Of a stretch of DNA of 64,000 nt, positions 17,268 through 24,742 are shown piece by piece (within the stretch, counting starts at the first letter, position 1; each line of letters opens with the position of its first letter). This DNA comes from Mycolicibacterium phlei (lineage in GTDB: Bacteria; Actinomycetota; Actinomycetes; Mycobacteriales; Mycobacteriaceae), in contig NZ_CP014475.1 in assembly GCF_001583415.1 (NCBI RefSeq), forward strand, positions 1,240,001 to 1,304,000, in the 5' to 3' direction. The position numbers and the translations under genes were made by a program. The notes under the pieces are model-generated. The model was not told the origin of the DNA. It did not search any database and saw only the letters and a program-made list of their open reading frames with translations.

Positions 17268-18656
17268 TTACTCCGTCGCGGCCACGAGCAGCTCGCGCCG
17301 ACGCTCCCGGCGGCGCACCACCGCGGCCAGCACCAGCACCACCGCCAGCGCGAGCCAGGAGTACGTGCAGCGGCCCTGGAACCAGTACAGGTAGCGCGGC
17401 AGCTCGACGAACCCGGTGAACACGAACGGATAGACCAGCAGCCCGACGAGGTGGCCCGACGCGAACGCGCGGTACAGCAGGCCGGTCACCACGCCGATCA
17501 GCGCGAAGAACATCAGCCCGCCGACCGGCCCGTAGTCGACGAACGGGGCCACGTAGCCGCTGGGGTTGTTGAACTCGGGGTTGGCGGCCTGCGCGAGCGC
17601 GTGGAAGTAGGGCGACTCCTCGTCGCCGCTCTTGGCGTACGGCCGGTCGTGGCCGCCGAGCACCTCGTAGAGCCGCAGCTGGTAGACGCCCTGCAGCGAC
17701 CAGAACGCGTCGAGGGTGTCGAACGGCAGCCGGCCCGGGAAGGCCAGGTGGTCGAGGATGACCTGGCCGTTGTTGATCGCGGTGGCGTAGTAGCCGGCAA
17801 GCCGGTTGGCGGCGAACTCCCAGAACGACATGTCGCCGCGCTGCCGGTAGAACTGCCAGGACCGGAAGTACTCGAACACCGCGAACAGCACGCCGACCAC
17901 CGCCAGCCCCGCGACCGGCGTCGCCTTGGCGATCGCGCGCTGGCGCCGGGACCGGTTCGACAGCCACGCCGCGCCGACGACGACGGCGGGCACGGCCAGC
18001 TCCAGCAGCGCCAGCCGCTCGGAGTAGATATAGGCGCGCGGCACCGACAGCGTCAGCACCGTGACCAGTCTGGCCAGCTCGGCGCGGGTGAACCGCTGTG
18101 CGAGCAGCACCGACGACACCGTCGCGGCGGCCATCCCGACCTGGGTCAGCGTGGTCACGCCGGGGATGGTGCCGATCGCGATCTTCACCGGCGCGTCCCA
18201 CGGGTTGTCCACGTCGCCGAACAGTTCGGCCAGGCTCAGCCCCGAGCGGGCGATCGCGATCGCGAAGCCGAGGTAGCCGGCCAGCGTCAGCGTTGTGAGC
18301 ACCGTGCTGGCCCGGCGCAGCAGCCGCTCGGTCGCGGGGGACAGGTTCGGCCACGGGCCGGTGAGGCCGGTGCGCGGCGCCGCCACGGTGGTGGCGATCA
18401 GCGCGGCCAGCGCGAACGCGAGCACGCCGCACTCGAACAGCACCAGCGTCTCGGTGGTGACGAGCTTGGGCTCGTCCCAGTACCGGCGGAAATCGGCGTC
18501 GCCGACGGCGGCCGTCAGCACGACGGCGACGGTGCCGATGAACAGCGTGACGGCCACCGGCGACAGCCACCACAGGGTGACGGCGGGGAACCGGGACGCG
18601 GGACCGCCGGGGGTGCCGCCGGTGGCGGCGCGCTCGGCCGGCTTGAGGGCTGTCAT
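17268..18656 (-). CDS. Polysaccharide repeat-unit polymerase, Wzy-like membrane protein
   Basis: 462 residues from the ATG at 18656 (AGG ribosome site about 10 bases upstream; the frame remains open to 18719). About ten hydrophobic segments plus one large loop (about 290-370, containing NPSGYVAPFVDYGPVGG), as in Wzy/O-antigen polymerases and oligosaccharide repeat-unit polymerases. Such proteins join lipid-linked repeat units outside the membrane. Its place between the initiating transferase and the beta-helix lipoprotein supports this. Assignment rests on topology and context because Wzy sequences diverge strongly. Confidence 0.72.
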   Translation of the reverse strand: MTALKPAERAATGGTPGGPASRFPAVTLWWLSPVAVTLFIGTVAVVLTAAVGDADFRRYWDEPKLVTTETLVLFECGVLAFALAALIATTVAAPRTGLTGPWPNLSPATERLLRRASTVLTTLTLAGYLGFAIAIARSGLSLAELFGDVDNPWDAPVKIAIGTIPGVTTLTQVGMAAATVSSVLLAQRFTRAELARLVTVLTLSVPRAYIYSERLALLELAVPAVVVGAAWLSNRSRRQRAIAKATPVAGLAVVGVLFAVFEYFRSWQFYRQRGDMSFWEFAANRLAGYYATAINNGQVILDHLAFPGRLPFDTLDAFWSLQGVYQLRLYEVLGGHDRPYAKSGDEESPYFHALAQAANPEFNNPSGYVAPFVDYGPVGGLMFFALIGVVTGLLYRAFASGHLVGLLVYPFVFTGFVELPRYLYWFQGRCTYSWLALAVVLVLAAVVRRRERRRELLVAATE

Positions 18657-18782
18657 CGGGTCAACCTCGTGTTGTCCGCGGCGTCGAATCGGTGGTTGCG
18701 CGGGAGCGCGAACCCGCACGTCCGCGGTGCTGTGATGTTAACACAGCAAACTCATGTGCTGCCTGGCTGCGTCCGGGCCGGG

Positions 18783-20312
18783 TCAGTAGGCGCCCTTGCG
18801 CTGCAGCACCGCGGTGGCCGTGCCGGCGACGATCATCAGGTCGCGCGCGGTGGAGAAGTTGTCCACGTAGGCGTGGTCGAGGCGGATGCGCTCCTCGTCG
18901 GAGACGTCGGAGCGGCCCGAGATCTGCCACAGACCGGTCATGCCGGGCTTGAGCAGGGCGCGGCGCTGCAGGAAGTACGGGACCGAGCTGCCCTCGCCCG
19001 GCACCAGCGGGCGGGGGCCGACGATGCTCATCGACCCGCCGAGCACGTTGAACAGCTGCGGCAGCTCGTCGAGGCTGGTCTTGCGCAGCACCCGGCCGAC
19101 GCGGGTGATGCGGGAGTCGTTGGCGGACTTGAAGAACACCCCGGCCTGGTCGGCGCCCTTGCGTTCGTCGTCCTTTCTGGCCTCCGCGTCGACGATCATG
19201 GTGCGGAACTTGAAGATTCGGAACGGCTTGCCGTGCAGGCCCACCCGGGTCTGGCGGAACATCACCGGACCGCCGTCGTCGAGCTTGATCGCCACCGCGA
19301 CAACGGCCATCACCGGCAGCGCCACCAGCAGCGCCAGGGTGCCGAACGCCAGGTCGAACGCCCGCTTGACGACGGCGGCGGGGCCTTCGAACCGCGGCCG
19401 CTTGACATGCATGATCGGCGCATTGTCGATGTGGCCCAGCGTGATCCGCTCGCGCACGGTGTCGGCCAGGCCAGGCACCACGAGCAGTTCGACGTCCAGG
19501 TCCTGCAGCGTCCACTCCAGTGTCTTCATCCGGTCGGGGCCGAGCTCCTCGGCCGAGGTGACGACGACGGCGTCCGCGCCGGTCACCTGCAGCGCCAGCG
19601 CGATCGACGCGTGGTCGCTGAGCACCGGAAGCGCGCCGAGCGCGGTGGGCACCGTCGCGTCGAGGTCGCCGGTGAAGTCGGGGATGCACACGCCGACGAC
19701 GTCGTACCCGATGGCCGCGTGCCTGCACAGCGAGTCGCAGAACCGGGTCGCCGAATCCTCGTTGCCCAGAACGACGATGCGGGTCATGCCCTCGCCGTTG
19801 GCGCGGCGGTTGGCCAGATCGCGGCGCATCAGGTAGCGACCGGTCAGCAGGGTGAGCAGTGTGCCGGTGAAGACGATCGGCACGAACAGCCGGGTGGTGT
19901 CGGACTCGATGACCGTGCAGACCTGCGGGCAGAAGCCCACAGCGGCCGCGGCGAGCAGGATGGCGGCGCCGGAGGCGAACGCGGTGCCGACCGCCTTGGC
20001 GACCCGGCGGTTCTCCTCGGCGGCGACATCGAGCATCGACAGGTCGCGCGACCGGCATGCCGCCAGCGCAAACAGCGACGCCGCGATGACGAAGGCGCTC
20101 GAAACGGCCTGGACGGCCAGCGAGACGTCGGTGCCCAGCGTGAAGGTGATGCTGTTGGCCAGCAGCGTGGCGGCCAGCACCGCGGCGCTGTCCACGACCG
20201 CAGTTCGCTTGGCGTGCCGACGTTTCCATTCGCTGCGCGGGGTCACAGCGGCGGGCCGTCGGGTGGGCGCGGCGGCACGCAGATCAACGGTGTCAGACGG
20301 AAGTGTGGTCAT
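18783..20312 (-). CDS. Polyprenyl glycosylphosphotransferase (exopolysaccharide initiation)
   Basis: 509 residues from the ATG at 20312 (G-rich ribosome site; an ATG at 20354 is possible). The N-terminal half has four to five membrane segments and a CoA-binding-like Rossmann region (MTRIVVLGNEDSATRF). The C-terminal catalytic domain has the signatures of WcaJ/CpsE-type sugar-phosphate transferases: VVKRAFDLAFG, FRIFKFRTM, SLDELPQLFNVLGGSMSIVG, and PGMTGLWQISGRSD. The enzyme transfers a hexose-1-phosphate from a nucleotide sugar to the polyprenyl phosphate carrier at the inner face of the membrane and so starts each repeat unit. The 126-base gap to the polymerase gene contains CAGCAAA at 18744, the reverse of TTTGCTG. 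Confidence 0.9.
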   Translation of the reverse strand: MTTLPSDTVDLRAAAPTRRPAAVTPRSEWKRRHAKRTAVVDSAAVLAATLLANSITFTLGTDVSLAVQAVSSAFVIAASLFALAACRSRDLSMLDVAAEENRRVAKAVGTAFASGAAILLAAAAVGFCPQVCTVIESDTTRLFVPIVFTGTLLTLLTGRYLMRRDLANRRANGEGMTRIVVLGNEDSATRFCDSLCRHAAIGYDVVGVCIPDFTGDLDATVPTALGALPVLSDHASIALALQVTGADAVVVTSAEELGPDRMKTLEWTLQDLDVELLVVPGLADTVRERITLGHIDNAPIMHVKRPRFEGPAAVVKRAFDLAFGTLALLVALPVMAVVAVAIKLDDGGPVMFRQTRVGLHGKPFRIFKFRTMIVDAEARKDDERKGADQAGVFFKSANDSRITRVGRVLRKTSLDELPQLFNVLGGSMSIVGPRPLVPGEGSSVPYFLQRRALLKPGMTGLWQISGRSDVSDEERIRLDHAYVDNFSTARDLMIVAGTATAVLQRKGAY

Positions 20313-20434
20313 CTCTACCCCTGCCCCCTCGTTTGCCCGAAATGTGTCGAGCAAATACTTGCAAAGCGGGGCTGGGTAGCGAAGGTCTGTACAAGATCAT
20401 CGAGACAGCAATCACAAGCAGGGGGTACAACCTT

Positions 20435-20453
20435 CCCGACGGAAATAGTCGGG
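20435..20453 (-). terminator. Weak hairpin after the carrier-protein ligase gene
   Basis: CCCGAC at 20435-20440 and GTCGGG at 20448-20453 form a perfect 6-bp stem with a 7-base loop, 90 bases after the ligase stop. No T run follows, so it may be a weak terminator or an operator for the glycosylphosphotransferase gene. Confidence 0.3.
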
Positions 20454-20543
20454 CAAACAGTCAGAGTTGTTGCCACCGACAGGGGACGGGGTTGACTGAA
20501 CCGTGAATTACGCTGGCGCCCAGCCGGATCGGTACGCTGCGGA

Positions 20544-21470
20544 CTAGTCGTTGAGGTAGGCGCGGACGCCCGACGGCCACCGGCCGGTGTCGAATCCGTG
20601 GGTTCGCAGCAACGCCAGCGCGATGCGCTCCATGCCGAATCCGACGCAGGCACTGTGCGCGGTGGCACCGTCGACGGTGATGCCGAACGTGGCGCCGAAA
20701 TGGTCGCCGTGACAGTTGGCCGACGCGACGGCGGTGCCGTCGTCGAGATCGCCGTAGAGCTGCACCACGAGCTCGGTCTTGCGGCCCTCGTCCCGCTGAC
20801 CGGCCGCCAGCAGCCGGCCCGCACGGCCGAAGAACGGATCGTTGGCCGGGGTCGCGGTGGCGTCCAGGCCGAGCTCGGTCAGCACCTCCTCGGCGCGCTC
20901 GACCCAGCGGTCCCGGTGTGACTGCGCCTGTTGCGGTGTTCCCACACAGACGATCTCGTGCATGCGGAACGCCTGCATACGCGCCGGGTCGATCGCCGGC
21001 TCATGGCGGAAGCAGTACCCGTAGATGTCCAGCAGCTCACCCTCGCCGGGCAGTGAGCTCGGCAGCGTCGCGTAGCACGGATGACACGCCGCCGAGACCA
21101 GCATCGTGCCCGCCGGGTTCAGGTGGCCGTCCCACGGTTCGCCGGCCGCCCGGTCCGCCAGCAGGGCGCGGTGCGCGCGGTCGTCACCGGTGAACGTCGA
21201 CACCGCGCCGGTCAGATGCGGGAAAGACGCGATGTAGTCGGTCTTCTCGAACGCCTCACGGGGAAACACCGGCGGGAACCGCAGGACCCGCGGCGGCGTC
21301 GGGTAGGTGCTCGTGATGGCGCGGCGGATCGCGGCGTCCACGGCCTCGACGATCTGCTCGAACACCGCGCCGCGACCGTAGAGACCGTCGATGCCCATCG
21401 GCACCAGCAGGCCCGCGTCGATCAGCCGGTCGCGGAAGGCGCGCCGCGCGGCATCGAGGGTCTCGGTCAT
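20544..21470 (-). CDS. Amino acid:[carrier protein] ligase (seryl-tRNA synthetase-like)
   Basis: 308 residues, ATG at 21470 with a perfect AGGAGG site. It resembles the catalytic core of atypical class II seryl-tRNA synthetases without a tRNA-binding arm, the family shown in Bradyrhizobium to activate glycine or alanine with ATP and load it on the phosphopantetheine of a carrier protein. Visible: motif 2-type FRHE (154-157), motif 3 GFGMERIALAL (277-287), and Cys129, Glu172, Cys275 spaced like the zinc ligands of the Bradyrhizobium enzyme. It is divergent from the carrier-protein gene at 21618, the usual partner arrangement. The amino acid cannot be predicted by eye. It offers a second, non-NRPS route of amino acid activation within this locus. 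Confidence 0.87.
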   Translation of the reverse strand: MTETLDAARRAFRDRLIDAGLLVPMGIDGLYGRGAVFEQIVEAVDAAIRRAITSTYPTPPRVLRFPPVFPREAFEKTDYIASFPHLTGAVSTFTGDDRAHRALLADRAAGEPWDGHLNPAGTMLVSAACHPCYATLPSSLPGEGELLDIYGYCFRHEPAIDPARMQAFRMHEIVCVGTPQQAQSHRDRWVERAEEVLTELGLDATATPANDPFFGRAGRLLAAGQRDEGRKTELVVQLYGDLDDGTAVASANCHGDHFGATFGITVDGATAHSACVGFGMERIALALLRTHGFDTGRWPSGVRAYLND

Positions 21471-21488
21471 CGACGGAACCTCCTGCGG

Positions 21489-21571
21489 TTTGCCAGTTTC
21501 GAGCACTTCGTTGCTGAAGATCATATCCGTGCTGAGAGCTTCCGCGGTCGATGTAACAGCATCGTTTGCTG
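21489..21571. promoter_or_regulatory. Divergent control region between ligase and carrier-protein genes
   Basis: The 147-base gap contains TTTGCCA (21489) and TTTGCTG (21565), and ACAGCA / TGCTGT as a 6-bp inverted repeat (21556-21561 and 21567-21572). It must hold both divergent promoters. Motif function is inferred only. Confidence 0.35.
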
Positions 21572-21617
21572 TAAAGTAAGAGACCGCAACCGGATACCGA
21601 TGAGAAGGATCGGCGAT

Positions 21618-21854
21618 ATGGAGCAGAAGGTCCGCGAGATTCTGGCCGCGAACAGCCGGGTGGCCGATGCCACCCAGGTTGCTGCCGACGCCGACCTGTA
21701 CGCGCTCGGGCTGACCTCGCATGCGTCGGTGAACGTGATGCTCGCCCTCGAGGAGGAGTTCGACGTCGAGTTCCCCGACGAGCTGCTGAAGAAGGAGACG
21801 TTCTCGACCGTGCGCAGCATCGTCACCGCGCTGTCCGGCCTGGTCGAGGCGTGA
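21618..21854 (+). CDS. Stand-alone acyl/aminoacyl carrier protein
   Basis: 78 residues, acidic, predicted four-helix carrier protein. The phosphopantetheine site is Ser34 in GLTSHASVNV, a variant of the usual DSL motif that I associate with carriers loaded by amino acid:carrier-protein ligases. ATG at 21618, with AGAAGGA about 8 bases upstream; an in-frame ATG at 21600 lacks such a site. It overlaps the AcpS-type gene by 4 bases, so carrier and activating transferase are made together. Probable role: accept an amino acid from the divergent ligase and present it to another enzyme, possibly the terminal condensation domain of the megasynthase. Confidence 0.85.
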   Translation: MEQKVREILAANSRVADATQVAADADLYALGLTSHASVNVMLALEEEFDVEFPDELLKKETFSTVRSIVTALSGLVEA

Positions 21855-22279
21855 CGGGCCCGTTCGACTCCGAACTCGCGGCCGTGGGCTGTGAGGTCGC
21901 CGTCGGCTGCGACGTGGTGGCCCTCGACGAGATCGCGACCTCCTTGCAGCGGTTCGGCGACCGGTTCCTGCGCCGGGTGTACACCGCCGACGAGGTGCGA
22001 GAGTGCCTGGGGGCGAACCGGATCGAACGGCTGGCCGCACGGTTCGCCGCCAAGGAGGCGGTGATCAAGGCCTTCGCCGATCCGGCGGCGCCGATGCCGC
22101 TGACCGACATCGCGGTGCTGCGCGCCGGTGACCTGCCGACGCTGGCGCTGACCGGACTGGTCGCCGAGCACGCACACCGGCACGGCTGGTTGCAGACCAG
22201 CGTGTCGCTGTCGCACACCGACTGTCACGCGATGGCGACCGTGGCGGTGCTGCGCCGGGCGGTCAGTCAAGGCTCTTGA
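21851..22279 (+). CDS. AcpS-type holo-carrier-protein synthase
   Basis: 142 residues. AcpS-family landmarks: GCDVVALDEI (Mg-binding Asp near 21), RFLRRVYTADEV and the diagnostic ARFAAKEAVIKAF. It transfers 4'-phosphopantetheine from CoA to a carrier-protein serine. It starts at a GTG overlapping the stop of the carrier gene, so its first substrate is probably that carrier; it might also act on the megasynthase carriers, although NRPS/PKS carriers more often use Sfp-type enzymes. This is a locus-specific extra copy; the housekeeping AcpS of mycobacteria lies next to fas in genomes I know. Its 3' end overlaps the convergent glycosyltransferase gene by 17 bases. Confidence 0.85.
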   Translation: MTGPFDSELAAVGCEVAVGCDVVALDEIATSLQRFGDRFLRRVYTADEVRECLGANRIERLAARFAAKEAVIKAFADPAAPMPLTDIAVLRAGDLPTLALTGLVAEHAHRHGWLQTSVSLSHTDCHAMATVAVLRRAVSQGS

Positions 22280-23291
22280 GGATGGTGCGCGCCGAGTCCG
22301 CCCAGGTGTAGCGGCGCGCGTTGTCGCGGCCGCGGGCGCGCAGCTCCTCGATCAGGTCGGCGTCGGACTCCAACCGGTCCAGCAGGGCGGGCAGCCGCGC
22401 CGGGTCGGTCGGATCGAAGAACAGCGCGCCGTCGCCGGCCACCTCGGGCAGCGAGGCCGCGTTCGACGTGACCACCGGGCAGCCCAGCGACTGCGCCTCC
22501 AGCACCGGGATGCCGAATCCCTCGTAACGCGACGGGAAGACCAGCGCGCGGGCGTTGCGGTACAGCCAGGCCAGCTCGGCGTCGGACAGCCGGCCGGCGA
22601 TCACCGCGTTTCGGCTCAGCGGTGACGCCTCGCTGAACACCCGCTGATGCCCCGACGCCCCGACCACCACGATCGTGCGGCCCGACGCGGCGATCGCCTC
22701 GACCGTCGCCTCCAGGTTCTTGTGCTTGGCCAGGGTGCCGACCACCAGGTAGAACGGGCCGTCGAGCTCGAGCTCCGGGCGCACCGGGGTGATCTCGGCG
22801 AGGTTGTCGGCGGCGCACCCGGCCACCACGAACCGGTCCGCCGGGATCCGCAGCACCGACTCGAGTTCGGCCGCGCTGAAGTGCGACACCGTCACCAGCC
22901 GCCGCGCGTAACGCCCCAGCAGCGCGTAGGCCACCAGGTAGAACAGCACGAACGACCGGCGGAACGTGTGCGGGAAGCGGAACGGGGTCGCGTCGTGCAT
23001 CGTGACCAGCTGACGGCGCTTGAGCAGCGGCGCGGGCCCGGCGAAGTTGAGCAGCAGCTCACCGCGCGTGGCGACCGGCAGATAGAACTGCTCGAAGACA
23101 ACGCCTTTCGCCTTCGACCTGCGGACCTGGACCCGCGGGTGGCTCAGCCACTCCGGGACCTGTGCGTCAGCTGGGACGTGCACCACCAGGTCGGCGGTGT
23201 CCAGCGCGATGATCGCGCGCACGACCTCCGACGCATAGCGCTGGGTGCCGGTCAGCCGCTGCGCCAGCCACTTGCCGTTGACGTGGATCAT
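22263..23291 (-). CDS. GT4-type glycosyltransferase
   Basis: 342 residues, GT-B fold, family 4. Seen: N-terminal GTQRYASEVVRAI (acceptor-side helix as in mannosyltransferase-like GT4), VSHFSAAEL, YLVVGTLAKHKN at the start of the donor domain, and the E-x7-E signature RYEGFGIPVLEA. It transfers a sugar from a nucleotide donor to the growing lipid-linked repeat unit in the cytoplasm; donor sugar unknown. The ATG overlaps the stop of the upstream GT gene by 4 bases. Its 3' end overlaps the AcpS gene on the other strand. Confidence 0.87.
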   Translation of the reverse strand: MIHVNGKWLAQRLTGTQRYASEVVRAIIALDTADLVVHVPADAQVPEWLSHPRVQVRRSKAKGVVFEQFYLPVATRGELLLNFAGPAPLLKRRQLVTMHDATPFRFPHTFRRSFVLFYLVAYALLGRYARRLVTVSHFSAAELESVLRIPADRFVVAGCAADNLAEITPVRPELELDGPFYLVVGTLAKHKNLEATVEAIAASGRTIVVVGASGHQRVFSEASPLSRNAVIAGRLSDAELAWLYRNARALVFPSRYEGFGIPVLEAQSLGCPVVTSNAASLPEVAGDGALFFDPTDPARLPALLDRLESDADLIEELRARGRDNARRYTWADSARTILKSLD

Positions 23292-24382
23292 CGCGCCCGC
23301 CCGTACAGTTCGCGCAGCGCCGCCCGCTGGTGGGTGCCGGTGTGCTCGGACAGCGCGTCGGCGACACCCTTGCGCAGCCGGTCCAGCGCGCGATCCGCAC
23401 TGAGATCGACGATCACCTGCGCGAATTCGTCCGGCTCGTCGATGACGACCGGCAGTCCGACGCCCTCGGTGTACGGGCGGCGCCGCGACACCACCGGCAG
23501 GCCGAGCCCGGCGGCCTCCAGGATCGCGATCGGGAAGCCCTCCCACGCCGCGGTGTGCAGGTAGAGATCGCAGGAGGCCATCACCTCGAGCGCCTCGTGG
23601 CGGGGCAGCCAGCCGGTGACCTCCACCCCGGCGCGGCGCAGCAGGTCGACCGCGTCGGGGTCGCCGCCGCCCACCCACACCCCGGTGATGTCGGGTAGCA
23701 CCTCGCGGGCGGCGGTGATCGCGCGGGCGAAGAACTCCGGGTCCTTCTGCGGACCCAGCCGGCCGTTGCACACCACCCGCAGCGGTCGGCTGTCGAAATC
23801 CCGGCTGCGCTGCGTGATTCCGGCGGGCTGCACGTTCGGCACCGCGACGACGCGGGCCCGGCTGCCCGGCCAGCGCGACAACTGCGCCTCCCGTGGCGAG
23901 CAGGCGCCGAAGGCCGTGGTGTTGAACGACAGCAGCCACTCGACCGTCCGGAACGCGGCGCGCACGGGTGCGCTGACGTCCGAGCGCTCGAACGCGTAGC
24001 AGTGCGGGGTGTACATCACCCGGCGGCGCCTGGTCCTGGCGATCGCGGTGCGCACGTACAGGCCCGCCCAGCTGGAGTGCGCGTGCACGATGACGTCGTC
24101 GCCGAAACTCCGCAGATGCCTGCGCAGGAAGCGGATCCGGGCCAGCGTGCCCTCGGGCATCGGCGTCATCGACGCGAAGCAGTCGATCCCGGTCGGGTCC
24201 AGCTTGGCGACGTCACACAGGGCGTAAACCAGATGATGTTGTGCCTCAGGGTAATTGCGGACGTAGTCGAGGATCGCCGAAGCCGTGCCGCTGGCAAACG
24301 ACTCGGAGACATGGACCACGGTCGGGGTGCCCGCGGGTGCCTTCGTGGGGCGGGCTTCGGTGGTCGCGGCGATGTCCAGCAA
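23288..24382 (-). CDS. GT4-type glycosyltransferase with probable TTG start
   Basis: 364 residues from a TTG at 24382, chosen because AGGAGG lies exactly 6 bases upstream and the protein then begins LDIAATTEARPTK before the typical GT4 entry VVHVSESFASG. The frame stays open to an ATG at 24619, but that stretch contains an operator-like palindrome and lacks family sequence. Features: HAHSSWAGLYVR acceptor loop, YTPHCYAFE, RVVCNGRLGPQKDPE, and the E-x7-E signature WEGFPIAILEA. Family-4 retaining enzyme of the repeat-unit pathway; donor unknown. First gene of a two-gene minus-strand operon. Confidence 0.82.
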   Translation of the reverse strand: MLDIAATTEARPTKAPAGTPTVVHVSESFASGTASAILDYVRNYPEAQHHLVYALCDVAKLDPTGIDCFASMTPMPEGTLARIRFLRRHLRSFGDDVIVHAHSSWAGLYVRTAIARTRRRRVMYTPHCYAFERSDVSAPVRAAFRTVEWLLSFNTTAFGACSPREAQLSRWPGSRARVVAVPNVQPAGITQRSRDFDSRPLRVVCNGRLGPQKDPEFFARAITAAREVLPDITGVWVGGGDPDAVDLLRRAGVEVTGWLPRHEALEVMASCDLYLHTAAWEGFPIAILEAAGLGLPVVSRRRPYTEGVGLPVVIDEPDEFAQVIVDLSADRALDRLRKGVADALSEHTGTHQRAALRELYGRAR

Positions 24383-24742
24383 CTCACACCTCCTAGCGAG
24401 GGGCGCAGCAACGATGTGTGCGGCGGGAAGTGGAGCCGACGCTAACGGCGCAACCGCGAGCTCATCCATTCCGTCACGCTGAGCGTGACTAAGCCAACAA
24501 ATGGCGGTACAGCCAAGGTATTTGGCGAAAAGGCCAGCTTTGATAGTGGTGTCCGACAATACGGACGACCTGCGTCCGGGCGGCCTTCGTGGCAGTCGGA
24601 CCGCCGCTGTACCCGTCATTTGTGAGCAATTCCAGCTAACTATTCGACGGGTCTGCGGGTATCGTGAACGACGTCCGGATCAACAGGCCGGTGTTTTCTG
24701 CGGCCGGCCAAGTCGCGCGAATCAGCCGACGGGGGAGGGCAA
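24383..24742. other. 360-base divergent intergenic region
   Basis: No gene supported. It holds the 17-bp palindrome at 24473-24489 and a second small inverted repeat, GTCCG / CGGAC, at 24551-24566. It must contain the promoters of the two-gene GT operon (minus) and of the hydrolase-flippase-GT operon (plus). No clear -35/-10 pair stood out. Confidence 0.5.
24473..24489. promoter_or_regulatory. Perfect palindrome, probable operator
   Basis: GTCACGCT-G-AGCGTGAC, perfect 8-bp arms around one base, 91 bases upstream of the TTG start of the GT operon. A dyad of this form fits binding by a dimeric regulator; which one is unknown. Confidence 0.45.

Noticed and set aside
21851..22279. The AcpS-type gene as the housekeeping acpS
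   Set aside because: It overlaps a dedicated carrier gene within an accessory locus, while mycobacterial acpS is expected beside fas; it is more likely a local copy.
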